NCBI RefSeq assembly: GCF_003309065.1
Contig: NZ_POAF01000002.1
Location: 434,001 to 498,000 of the forward strand
DNA length: 64,000 nt
DNA from: Glutamicibacter soli
Lineage (GTDB): Bacteria > Actinomycetota > Actinomycetes > Actinomycetales > Micrococcaceae
Direction: 5' to 3'
Position 1 is the stretch's first letter. Every line of letters begins with the position of its first letter. Positions 31,430 to 41,673 of this stretch are shown here, one piece after another. The position numbers and the translations under genes are program-made. Below the pieces are notes generated by a model. It had not been told where the DNA came from. It made no database searches and saw only the letters and a program-made list of their open reading frames with translations.

Positions 31430-32630
31430 TTGGCACCTGCCTTAATCGATTCGGTAGCGCTGGTGCGCTTCTTCTTGCGGTTCAGTCCGAAGATCGCCTT
31501 GACCAGCGGAGGAGCCGCGATGAACAGCACGATCAGCGACTGGACAACCAGCACGATGTCGATCGGGGTGCCGGTGGTGATCTGCATGTTGACCGCGCCG
31601 GCGCGGAAGGCGCCGAAGAGCAGGCCGGCGAAGAAGGTGCCCCACGGGGTGGAGCGGCCCAGCAGCGCCACGGTGATCGCGTCGAAGCCCAGCGAGCCTG
31701 CCACGCCTGCGGTGAGCACCTTCTCGGTGCCCGCCACCTGCGCCACGCCGGCGGCGCCGGCCAGCGCGCCGGCGAAGGCCATGGCCAGGATGGTGGAGCG
31801 GGCGACGTTCACGCCGGCGGTCCGCGCGGCGTCCGGGTTGTGCCCGACGGCGCGGAACTCGAAGCCGATGGTGGAACGGTTCAGCAGCCAGGCCACCCCG
31901 ATGGTCAGCAAGATGGCCATCAGGAAGCCCAGGTGCAGGCGGGAGCCGGGCAGCGAGGGGAAGATCGCGTTGGCGTCCAGGATCGGGGAGATCGGGTTGG
32001 TCTCGCCCGGGCGGCGGAACGCCTCGGTGTTCATCAGGAAGTCCAGCAGGTACAGCGCCACGTAGTTGAACATGATGGTCAGGATCACTTCGTGGGCGCC
32101 GGTGCGGGCCTTGAGCAGGCCGACCAGCCCGCCCCACAGCGCGCCGCCGAGCAGGCCGAAGACGATCACCAGCAGCAGGTGGACGACCACCGGCAGGTGC
32201 CAGGCGAAGCCGACGTAGGCTGCCATGGTGGCGCCGATGATCAGCTGGCCCTGGGCGCCGATGTTGAACATGCCGGCGCGGAAGGCCAGTGCCACGCCCA
32301 GGCCCGCGCAGATCAGCGGGGTGGAGACCGTCAGGGTTTCCAGCAGCGGGGCGAAGCCCTGCGAGGAGTTGTAGATGGAGCCGTTGAACAGCGCCACGTA
32401 GCTTTCGGTGCCCGCGCTCCACAGCGCGGAGAAGAAGTCCGAAGGTCGGGCGAACAGGTAGCCTGCGGCCTCGCCGACCTTCTCGTCGGTGATCGCGATC
32501 AGCAGGCCGCCGATGACCAGCGCGACGATGACGCCCAGCACGGAGACCAGTCCAGGTCCCTGGGTGATGGACTTGAACAGGTCGTTGCCCGGTTTCTTGG
32601 GGTCGGGAAGAACAGGTGCCTTGATCTCGC

Positions 32631-32634
<4 letters not shown>
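31426..32634 (-). CDS. Nucleoside ABC transporter permease (first)
   Basis: A 402-residue permease of the same family with about ten hydrophobic segments. The conserved coupling part reads AGMFNIGAQGQLIIGATMAAYVGF and FRAVGHNPDAARTAGVNVARSTILAMA. It starts at GTG 32634, overlapping the ATPase stop (GTGA). The N-terminal 30 residues are hydrophilic (DPKKPGNDLFKSITQGPG). Confidence 0.93.
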
Positions 32635-34244
<1,610 letters not shown>

Positions 34245-34360
34245 GATTCCACCATCTTCATTGTTCGGTGTGTTGCAGTGGGCAGTCTTAGAGCGCGTCT
34301 CCGTTCACCGCTGCTGCGGCGAGCGGTGACGCGCTCTGTGACGTTATTGGCTCAAGACCC

Positions 34361-35449
34361 TTACTTGGGGCTCGACGGGGATTCGACCTTCAGCTCGCCG
34401 GAGATGATCTGCGCCTTCAGCGCCTCGATCTCGGACTTGGTCTCGTCGGAGACCTTCGAGTCGAAGTCGTGGAACGGCGCCAGGGCTACGCCCTCGTTCT
34501 CCAGGGTGCCGATGTATGGGGTCGAGTCGAACTCGCCCTTGGAGTCGGCGGTGACCAGGTCCTCAACGGCCTTGTCCATGGTCTTGATGACCGAGGTCAG
34601 CATGACGTCCTTGTAGTCAGGAGCGGTCAGGTAGCCGTCGGAGTCAACCCATACCAGCTTGGCGTCCTTGCCGCCGGTGTTGGCTTCCTTGACTGCGGCG
34701 CCTGCGCCCTTGCCCACGGGACCGGCTACCGGCATGATCACGTCAGCGCCGCTGGCGATGAAGTTGCTGGTGACCTGCTTGCCCTTGTCCTGCTTCTCGA
34801 AGTCGCCGGTGAAGGTGCCGTCCTGCTTGTCCTTGTCCCAGCCCAGCAGCTTGACGTCCTTGCCCTTGTCCTCGTTGAACTTGGCAACGCCGTCGGCGAA
34901 GCCGTCCATGAAGATGGTGACGGTTGGGATCTTGATGCCGCCGAAGGTGGCGACGGTGCCGGTCTCGGAGGAAGCGGCGGCAGCGTAGCCTGCCAGGTAG
35001 GCGGCCTGGGCCGTGTCGTAGATCATCGGCTTGATGTTCTTGATCGGCTCGTCGTACTGGAAGTCGACGATGGCGAAGTGCTTGTCAGGATTTTCCTCTG
35101 CGGCCTTCTTGGTGGCGTCGCCGAGCAGGAAGCCGATTGTGACGGTCAGGTCGCAGTTGTTGTTCATCATGCCCTGCAGGTTGGTGGCGAAGTCGGCGTT
35201 GGACTTCGACTCTGCCTCCTGCATCTTGATGCCGAGGTCCTTCTCGGCATTCTTCAGGCCGCGGTAGGACGACTCGTTGAAGGACTGGTCATCGAATCCG
35301 CCGGAGTCCGAGACGATGCAACCGGTGTAGTCTGGGTTTTCGGCCTTCGGGGCCGTTTCTTCCGGGGCCGCGCCACAGGCGGTCAATGCCAAAGCAGAAA
35401 TGCCGATCATGGCCGCGGCCATGCCGGTCTTGCGCGATACGAAGCGCAT
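34361..35449 (-). CDS. BMP-family nucleoside-binding lipoprotein
   Basis: A 362-residue ABC substrate-binding lipoprotein. The signal peptide ends in the lipobox LTAC at residues 23-26 (ALALTACGAAPEE). The mature part has the PnrA/BmpA pattern: GFDDQSFNESSYRGLKNAEKDLGI, NNNCDLTVTIGFLLGDATKKAAEENPDKHFAIVD, and KLVWVDSDGYLTAP. It would capture purine or pyrimidine nucleosides outside the membrane. It is the first gene of the operon; GGAGGATTAG precedes the ATG. Confidence 0.94.
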   Translation of the reverse strand: MRFVSRKTGMAAAMIGISALALTACGAAPEETAPKAENPDYTGCIVSDSGGFDDQSFNESSYRGLKNAEKDLGIKMQEAESKSNADFATNLQGMMNNNCDLTVTIGFLLGDATKKAAEENPDKHFAIVDFQYDEPIKNIKPMIYDTAQAAYLAGYAAAASSETGTVATFGGIKIPTVTIFMDGFADGVAKFNEDKGKDVKLLGWDKDKQDGTFTGDFEKQDKGKQVTSNFIASGADVIMPVAGPVGKGAGAAVKEANTGGKDAKLVWVDSDGYLTAPDYKDVMLTSVIKTMDKAVEDLVTADSKGEFDSTPYIGTLENEGVALAPFHDFDSKVSDETKSEIEALKAQIISGELKVESPSSPK

Positions 35450-35729
35450 CTAATCCTCCAAAAAGTTATGCGAGATAACCGGGAGCCGTGAGGCCTTTCT
35501 TCCCACGCAGGGCGCCGTTGCCGATGCCCACCGCACGCGCCTCAGAGGAGCGAACGTTCCCATCGTCTCCATAGCCTATCGGAGATATGTCACTGGTAAA
35601 GACGGCAAACATTACAATTCGCTAAATTCCGGAGCGGCATACGGCAAGCGCTTAACGTCAATGCCCAAGTCAGTTCGCCAATTCACGGTGTGACTAGTGG
35701 AGTCGAAAAATTATTGGCAAATTCTCCGG
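35450..35729. promoter_or_regulatory. Upstream region of the nucleoside uptake operon
   Basis: The 280 bases before the lipoprotein gene contain no supported ORF. On the minus strand TTTACC and TAGGCT spaced 16 bases (around 35570-35600) could be the promoter, with a leader of more than 100 bases. No clear palindrome or riboswitch fold was seen. Confidence 0.35.
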
Positions 35730-36935
35730 TTATTTGGCCCGAATGCCGTTCGCCGCGTCGATTGCCTGCAGCGCGGCCGCGCACATGATCCGCACGCCTA
35801 CCGCAATGCACCTCTCATCAGGCACGTAATCGCCGCGGTGCAGGTCGAAGATCTTGCCGCCCGGGGTGCGGGTGCCAAGGCGCAGCATCGCGCCGGGCAC
35901 CTTCTGGGTCATCCAGGCGAAATCCTCGCCGCCCATGGACTGCGGGGTCAGCTCGATGGAATCGGTCCCGAACTCCTGGCGGGCCGCCGATTCGATCAGC
36001 GCGGTTTCGGCCGGGGCGTTGACCACCGGTGGGACGCCCCGGGTGTGCTGCAGCTTGATTTCCACCCCGTACGGCGCGGCGATCTGGCGCACCGCTGCAT
36101 CCAGCAGCTCCCCGGCTTCGTACCAGACGTCGCCGTCCAGGCAGCGCATGGTGCCGGCCAGGTAGCCGGTGGCGGGAATGGCGTTGGGCGCGCTGCCGGC
36201 GTGGATCTGCCCCCAGACCACCGACACGGCCGAACGCACGTCGACCTTGCGGCCGAGCACGGCGGGAACCTGGGTGGCGATCTGGCTCATCGCGAAGACG
36301 ATGTCCTCGGTCAGGTGCGGGCGGGAAGTATGCCCGCCGCGGCCGTTGACCTCGATGCGGATGGTGTCGCTGGCCGAGGTGATGGCGCCGATGCGGGTGC
36401 CGATCTTCCCGGCGTCGATGCGAGGCTCGCAGTGCAGGGCCAGGATCCGCGGGACCTCGTCGAGGATTCCCTGCTCGATGACCGAGACCGCTCCCCCGGG
36501 AAGCTTCTCCTCGGCGGGCTGGAAGATCACGCGGATCCGGCCCGCGAGCTGTCCTGCCTGCTGGATGCGGCCCAGCGCGAGCGCAGTTCCCAGCATCACG
36601 GTGGTGTGGATGTCGTGGCCGCAGGAGTGGGCGATGCCCTCGATGGTCGAGGCGTAGTCGAGCTCGGTTTCCTCCAGCACCGGCAGCGCATCGATGTCAG
36701 CGCGCAGGGCAAGGCGGATGGGGCCTTCACCGACGTCCACGTAGGCTCCGGTGCGTTCCATCTTCACCGGGTCCAGCCCGGCAGAGCGCAGGGCTTCAAG
36801 GATGCGTTCGGTGGTTTGGAATTCAGCGAAAGAAAGCTCAGGGTTGCGGTGCAGTTCGCGGCGGAACTCGATCAACTCGGGCGTTAAGGACTCGGTCCAG
36901 TCCTTGACCGACCCTAAATTTCCTAATTCACTCAC
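35730..36935 (-). CDS. M20-family amidohydrolase (aminoacylase / carboxypeptidase type)
   Basis: A 401-residue zinc peptidase-like protein. Metal-binding blocks are LRADIDALPVLEET, AHSCGHDIHTTVMLGTALAL with the catalytic Cys-Gly-His-Asp, FQPAEEKLPGG, ILALHCEPRIDAGKIG, and GGEDFAWMTQKVPGAMLRLG. It is of the AmhX/HipO-like IAA-amino acid hydrolase group and removes N-acyl groups from amino acids or similar compounds; the exact substrate is unknown. GTG 36935 is chosen because AAAGG lies at normal distance. Confidence 0.9.
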   Translation of the reverse strand: MSELGNLGSVKDWTESLTPELIEFRRELHRNPELSFAEFQTTERILEALRSAGLDPVKMERTGAYVDVGEGPIRLALRADIDALPVLEETELDYASTIEGIAHSCGHDIHTTVMLGTALALGRIQQAGQLAGRIRVIFQPAEEKLPGGAVSVIEQGILDEVPRILALHCEPRIDAGKIGTRIGAITSASDTIRIEVNGRGGHTSRPHLTEDIVFAMSQIATQVPAVLGRKVDVRSAVSVVWGQIHAGSAPNAIPATGYLAGTMRCLDGDVWYEAGELLDAAVRQIAAPYGVEIKLQHTRGVPPVVNAPAETALIESAARQEFGTDSIELTPQSMGGEDFAWMTQKVPGAMLRLGTRTPGGKIFDLHRGDYVPDERCIAVGVRIMCAAALQAIDAANGIRAK

Positions 36936-37068
36936 TGAAGACACCTTTCGACAATACGCGTCTTGAGCCTGAGGAAGACAGTTTATCCGTAATGTGGCCG
37001 CCAACCGCGAAACACGGGACACGGCGCCGCGGCGGGACGCAACGCCGCGCCGGCCGCCGCGCCGGGTC

Positions 37069-39201
37069 CTAGGACTCCTCGCGTACGGTGTGCGCGAAGT
37101 CCGATTCCCAGCGGGTGGTCATCACCGCTTCGGCGTTGACCTGGCTGGGCTCGTCGGCCTGCAGCTGCCCGTCGAGATAACCCAGGTGCGCCTCGTACTG
37201 GTCCAGGATGTCCCCGATCACCTGCTCCTTGCTCAGCCCCATCAGGTCGTAGCCGTGGCTGCCCTCCTGGGAGAACACCTCGATGCGGTAGTAGACGTCG
37301 TTGCCCGGAGCCGAACGCGCATACCGGGGCACCGGCAGCTGCACCGGGTAGACCTGGTACTTGAACGGCCGTTCGACGCCTGTGGCCACCAGCAGGTCCA
37401 GGGAGGGAAGCTGGAGGTTCGGCACCGGCTCGAGGGTGACTTCCACGTCCGCCCCGCGGCGGCGGAATTCCTCGGCCACCTCGTCCAGCGCCGTCCGGGC
37501 AACCTCGTCCAGATAGCGCCGGGCCGCTTTCAGCCCCGGATAGGTCATCGAGCGGGCCAGGCGCTGCTTCCAGCTGCGCCGGTCGTTCACCGAACCCAGC
37601 CGGCTGGTCAGCGCTTCGTGCATGGTGTTCTTGTAGCTGCTGGCCAGCGCGGATTCTATGCGCAGCGACTTGAACAGGCCGAGCATGATCAACAGCAGCA
37701 CAAACGAGAACGGCAGCCCCATGATCACCGTGGCTCCCTGCAAGGTCGGCACTCCGTCCACGAAGAGCATCCCCAGGGTCAGCAGGCCGGTGGCCAGCGA
37801 CCAGAATAGCCGCACCGGCTTGGAGCCGTCGGCCTGCGGGTCCTTCAGGTGGGAGGTGAAGTTGGCCATGACCAGCGCGCCGGAGTCGGCGCTGGTCACG
37901 TAGAACAGCAAGCCGGTGAAGGTGGCGACAGCTGCGGTGAACGGTGCAGCCGGGAACTGTTCCAGCAGGCTGTAGAACGCGCGTTCCGGGGTGTTCATGG
38001 CGACCTCGCCGAATGCCTCGTTGCCCGAGCGCACCAGCTGCAGGGCGCTGTTGCCGAAGATGGAGATCCACAGCAGGATGAAGGCGAAGGGGACCACCAG
38101 CACGCCGGTGACGAACTGGCGGATGGTGCGGCCGCGGGAGATGCGGGCCAGGAACAGGCCGACGAACGGGGCCCAGGCGATCCACCAGGCCCAGAAGAAC
38201 AGCGTCCACCCGTTCAGCCAGGATTCCGGGCGGTCGTAGGCGAAGGTGTCCAGCGCCATGGACGGGAACCGGGCGATGCTGTCCCCGACGTTGGTGATGA
38301 TGCCGTCCATCAGGTAGGCGGTGCCGCCGGTGACCAGGATGAAGAGCATCAGCGCGACGCAGAGCAGGACGTTGAGCTCGGAGAGCCGGCGGATGCCCTT
38401 CTCCACGCCGGTGAGCACCGAAATGGTGGCCATGACCACGGCGGTGACGATCAGGATGATCTGCCAGCTGCGGTTCTCCGGGATCCCGAACATGAAGTGC
38501 AGCCCGTAGTTCAGCTGGGCCACGCCGATGCCCAGAGAGGTGGCGATGCCGAAGATGGTGCCCAGCATCGCTGCGATGTCCACGGTGTGCCCCATCCAGC
38601 CCGAGGTGCGTTTGCCCAGGATGGGATACAGCGCCGAGCGGATGGACAGCGGCAGGTTGCGGCGGTAGGAAAAGTAGCCCAGGGCCATGCCGATCAGCGC
38701 GTACAGCCCCCAGCCGAGCAGGCCGTAGTGGAAGAGCGTCCAGACCATGGCCTGGCGCGCGGCCTCCACGGTGGATCCCTCCCCGGTCGGCGGGGCCAGG
38801 TACTGGGTGATCGGCTCGGAAACGGAGAAGAACATCAAATCGATGCCGATGCCGGCGGCGAAGAGCATGGCCGCCCAGGTGAACATGTTGAAGGCGGGCC
38901 GGGCGTGGTCGGGGCCCAGCCGGGTCTTGCCGACCTTCGAGACGGCTGCCGCGATCACGAACAGCAGCGCCGCGACGATGATCAGCGTGTAATACCAGCC
39001 GAAGTTCCTGCCGATCCAGTCGACGGCGGTGGAAATGGCCAGGTCCGCCGAATCGCGGTCGAAGATGGCCCAAAGAGCAATGCCCAGCACCAGAGATGCT
39101 GAGCCGAAAAATACCACTTTGTTGATCCGGGTGCGTGGCGTTCCGGGGTTTTGCGCCGTATCGGCATCGGATGAATCGGACTCGCTATTGGCCGTAGTCA
39201 T
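37069..39201 (-). CDS. BCCT family transporter (betaine/choline/carnitine type)
   Basis: A 710-residue transporter with twelve membrane segments between about residues 30 and 520, and a long cytoplasmic C-terminal domain of about 190 residues. The BCCT block is intact: MFSVSEPITQYL-like region FFSVSEPITQYLAPP, and the aromatic box WTLFFWAWWIAWAPFVGLFLARISRGRTIR. Proteins with the long tail resemble BetT choline transporters, which use proton symport and respond to osmolarity. No betaine synthesis gene is in the window. ATG 39201 is preferred over two upstream starts. Confidence 0.9.
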   Translation of the reverse strand: MTTANSESDSSDADTAQNPGTPRTRINKVVFFGSASLVLGIALWAIFDRDSADLAISTAVDWIGRNFGWYYTLIIVAALLFVIAAAVSKVGKTRLGPDHARPAFNMFTWAAMLFAAGIGIDLMFFSVSEPITQYLAPPTGEGSTVEAARQAMVWTLFHYGLLGWGLYALIGMALGYFSYRRNLPLSIRSALYPILGKRTSGWMGHTVDIAAMLGTIFGIATSLGIGVAQLNYGLHFMFGIPENRSWQIILIVTAVVMATISVLTGVEKGIRRLSELNVLLCVALMLFILVTGGTAYLMDGIITNVGDSIARFPSMALDTFAYDRPESWLNGWTLFFWAWWIAWAPFVGLFLARISRGRTIRQFVTGVLVVPFAFILLWISIFGNSALQLVRSGNEAFGEVAMNTPERAFYSLLEQFPAAPFTAAVATFTGLLFYVTSADSGALVMANFTSHLKDPQADGSKPVRLFWSLATGLLTLGMLFVDGVPTLQGATVIMGLPFSFVLLLIMLGLFKSLRIESALASSYKNTMHEALTSRLGSVNDRRSWKQRLARSMTYPGLKAARRYLDEVARTALDEVAEEFRRRGADVEVTLEPVPNLQLPSLDLLVATGVERPFKYQVYPVQLPVPRYARSAPGNDVYYRIEVFSQEGSHGYDLMGLSKEQVIGDILDQYEAHLGYLDGQLQADEPSQVNAEAVMTTRWESDFAHTVREES

Positions 39202-39333
39202 GACTTCAAACATACCAACCGGCCAAGGATCCACCCCGGTTACGCACAGCAGAAGCACAGGCTAACGTGGCCGAAGGCAGTTGCCTTCGGTGTGGTCACG
39301 ACCCGGTTGGCCAATTTATTCGTGAAACTGGAC

Positions 39334-39372
39334 ACGCGCCGGCTTCCCGCACGCTGCGGGAGGCCGGCGCGT
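39334..39372 (-). terminator. Terminator after manC-like gene
   Basis: ACGCGCCGGC (39334-39343) pairs with 39363-39372 and the helix continues inward with TCCCGCA/TGCGGGA, about 18 bp in all with one T-G pair and a CGC loop. It lies 8 bases past the guanylyltransferase stop. Confidence 0.88.
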
Positions 39373-39380
39373 GGGCAGGT

Positions 39381-40496
39381 CTAGAGCACTTCGGTCGCGC
39401 CGTCGGCCTTGAGCTGCTCGACGGTCTGCTTGACCTTCTGCGCATGGTCCTTGGTGGTCACCAGCAGCGCGTCGGCGGTGTCGACCACCACGACGTCCTC
39501 GATGCCGACCAGGGCCACCACGCGCGGGCGGTCCGAGTAGACGACGCCGGTGGCGCTGTCCGCGTAGACGCGCACTTGCTTATCACCGAGATTGATGATG
39601 CCTTCATCCGCGCTGGCCTTGTTCAGCCGTCCGATGGCGGCGAAGTCCCCCACGTCGTCCCAGTTGAACACGCCGGGGATGACCGCCACGTCGCCTGCCG
39701 CGGCGGCGGGCTCGGCCACCGCGTAGTCGATGGCGATCTTCGGAAGGCCCGGCCAGATTTCGGCCATGACCTCGTCGCGCGCCTCGGTGTCCCAGGCCTG
39801 CGCGATCTTCATCAGGCCCTCGTGCAGCTGCGGCTCGTTGGCCTGCAGGTGCTTGAGCATCAGGCCCACCGGGGCCACGAACATGCCCGCGTTCCAGAGG
39901 AAACCTCCACTGGCCAGGTAGCGGCGGGCGGTGTCCTCATCCGGCTTCTCGACGAACTCGACCACGCCGCGCGCGCTCGGGGCGCTGGCCACGTCCAGCT
40001 GCTCGCCGGTCTTGATGTATCCAAAGCCGGTGGAGGGGTGGGTCGGGTGGATTCCGATGGTCACAATCTTGCCGCTGGCGGCGGTGTGGATCGCCTCGCC
40101 CAGGGCCGCCTGGAAAACCTCGACAGGCTCGATGACTTGGTCAGCTGCGAAGGAGCCCATGATGATCTCCGGGTCGCGCAGCGACAGGATCGCGGCGGCC
40201 AGGCCGATGGCCGCGGCGGAGTCGCGCGGCTCCGGCTCCAGGACCAGATCCTCGTCGCACAGCTCGGGCAGCTGGGCGACCACGGCGCCGCGGTGGGCGC
40301 GTCCGGTCACCACCATGATGCGGTCGCCGGCCAGCGGCACCAGGCGGTCGTAGGTGGCGCGGATCAGGGTCGAGCCCGATCCCGTCAGATCGTGCAAGAA
40401 CTTGGGAGCCGATGCACGGGAAAGGGGCCACAGTCGGGTACCGACTCCGCCGGCGGGAATCACGCCGTGGAATCGGGCTAATAGGTCTGCATTCAC
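39381..40496 (-). CDS. manC: Mannose-1-phosphate guanylyltransferase
   Basis: A 371-residue nucleotidyltransferase making GDP-mannose from GTP and mannose-1-phosphate for glycan synthesis. The signature GVIPAGGVGTRLWPLSRASAPKFL, with the activating Arg and Lys, begins near residue 11. FVEKPDEDTARRYLASGGFLWNAGMF is the sugar-binding block and GVFNWDDVGDFAAI the metal site. It lacks the second PMI domain, so is monofunctional. It is divergent from sdhC. The symbol manC is used by family; manB is used in some actinobacteria. Confidence 0.92.
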   Translation of the reverse strand: MNADLLARFHGVIPAGGVGTRLWPLSRASAPKFLHDLTGSGSTLIRATYDRLVPLAGDRIMVVTGRAHRGAVVAQLPELCDEDLVLEPEPRDSAAAIGLAAAILSLRDPEIIMGSFAADQVIEPVEVFQAALGEAIHTAASGKIVTIGIHPTHPSTGFGYIKTGEQLDVASAPSARGVVEFVEKPDEDTARRYLASGGFLWNAGMFVAPVGLMLKHLQANEPQLHEGLMKIAQAWDTEARDEVMAEIWPGLPKIAIDYAVAEPAAAAGDVAVIPGVFNWDDVGDFAAIGRLNKASADEGIINLGDKQVRVYADSATGVVYSDRPRVVALVGIEDVVVVDTADALLVTTKDHAQKVKQTVEQLKADGATEVL

Positions 40497-40686
40497 GCAT
40501 TCCAGACTAATTCATTCTCCGGGAAATACCGGTATTGAGAGCGACACCTGCAGGGTAAATAGACAAGGCCCGCATGACCTAATATTCGGGCTTTGCGAGC
40601 CTTTTACCGCATAGACGACACTATTCGGTGAACATACTCACAGGATCGAGACACGAAATAGATTGAGACCCGGCAAGTGGTTTAGA

Positions 40687-40715
40687 CTCGCACAAGGAAC
40701 GCTCGCACAAGTGCG
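40687..40715. promoter_or_regulatory. Direct repeat plus palindrome upstream of sdhC
   Basis: CTCGCACAAG occurs at 40687-40696 and again at 40702-40711; the second copy runs into the palindrome CGCACAAGTGCG (40704-40715). This lies 60-90 bases before the sdhC start, where an operator would be expected. The protein that binds is unknown. Confidence 0.4.
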
Positions 40716-40774
40716 TCAAATCTCATTGTGTGCAATATACACATGCGCCGTTGCGAGCCTTGGAGGTTAGTTCA

Positions 40775-41155
40775 GTGTCGAAGACTTCGTCAGGCACCCT
40801 ATACCGCGGCCATGAAGGCATGTGGTCCTGGGTGGGACACCGAGTCACCGGTGTCGTAATTTTTCTTTATCTACTCGTTCACGTGCTGGATACGGCCCTC
40901 GTGCGCGTGGATGCCAATGCATACAACGCAGTAATCAGCACCTACCAGACCCCGTGGATGGCACTGGGCGAGACCGGCCTGGTCGCGGCCATTCTCTTCC
41001 ACGCATTCAACGGTCTGCGCCTGATCCTCGTTGACTTCTGGAAGCAGGGCACCAAGTACCAGCGCCAGATGCTCTGGGGCGTCATGATCCTGTGGGTCGT
41101 CGTCTTCGCAGGCTTCGCCATCCGCCATCTCTCCCTCGCATTTGGAGGACACTAA
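40775..41155 (+). CDS. sdhC: Succinate dehydrogenase cytochrome b556 subunit
   Basis: A 126-residue membrane subunit with three helices. GMWSWVGHRVTGVVIFLYLLVHVLDTALV contains the haem-binding His region and the S/R residues of the quinone site; HAFNGLRLILVDF holds the second family motif. It anchors SdhAB and passes electrons to menaquinone. GGAGG at 40762-40766 decides the GTG start at 40775. First gene of sdhCDAB; 3 bases separate it from sdhD. Confidence 0.93.
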   Translation: MSKTSSGTLYRGHEGMWSWVGHRVTGVVIFLYLLVHVLDTALVRVDANAYNAVISTYQTPWMALGETGLVAAILFHAFNGLRLILVDFWKQGTKYQRQMLWGVMILWVVVFAGFAIRHLSLAFGGH

Positions 41156-41158
41156 GCC

Positions 41159-41602
41159 ATGAGCGTCACCATTCCTGCTCCACGCAGCCAGCGCATCGAC
41201 CCGAAGTACAAGCGCGGTCCGAAGTCCCGCGGCAGCTTCGAAATGCTCGCATGGCTGTTCATGCGCCTATCCGGCGTGGCCCTGATCGTCCTGATCTTCG
41301 GCCACCTGATCTCCAACCTGATCGTTGGCGACGGCATCAACGCCATCTCCTTCGGCTTCGTCGCCGGCAAGTGGGCCGACCCGATCTGGCAGTTCTGGGA
41401 CCTGGCCATGCTGTGGCTGGCCATGCTGCACGGCACCAACGGCGTGCGCACCATCATCAACGACTACGCAGAGAAGCACTCGACCCGAGCATGGCTCAAG
41501 GGCATCCTGTACGTCGCGACGATCTTCATCGTTGTGCTCGGCACCCTGGTGATCTTCACCTTCGACCCATGCGTCGCGGGCAGCACCCTGCCACAGTGCT
41601 AA
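41159..41602 (+). CDS. sdhD: Succinate dehydrogenase hydrophobic membrane anchor
   Basis: A 147-residue anchor with three helices: LFMRLSGVALIVLIFGHLISNLI, WDLAMLWLAMLHGTNGVRTIIND and LYVATIFIVVLGTLVIFTF. The His residues in GHLIS and LHGTNG are likely haem ligands. The start overlaps nothing; it is 3 bases from sdhC and 71 bases before sdhA. Confidence 0.92.
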   Translation: MSVTIPAPRSQRIDPKYKRGPKSRGSFEMLAWLFMRLSGVALIVLIFGHLISNLIVGDGINAISFGFVAGKWADPIWQFWDLAMLWLAMLHGTNGVRTIINDYAEKHSTRAWLKGILYVATIFIVVLGTLVIFTFDPCVAGSTLPQC

Positions 41603-41673
41603 AACCCTAAAACCCCCGTTTTAGAGCCGAACTTTTAGCCAGACAGTTTTTTGTAGAAAAGAGAGCATCAAGA

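Noticed and set aside
40723-40741. CRP/GlxR-type site TGTGT...ACACA before sdhC
   Set aside because: The half sites are one base too far apart for the TGTGA-N6-TCACA consensus and differ at the inner base.
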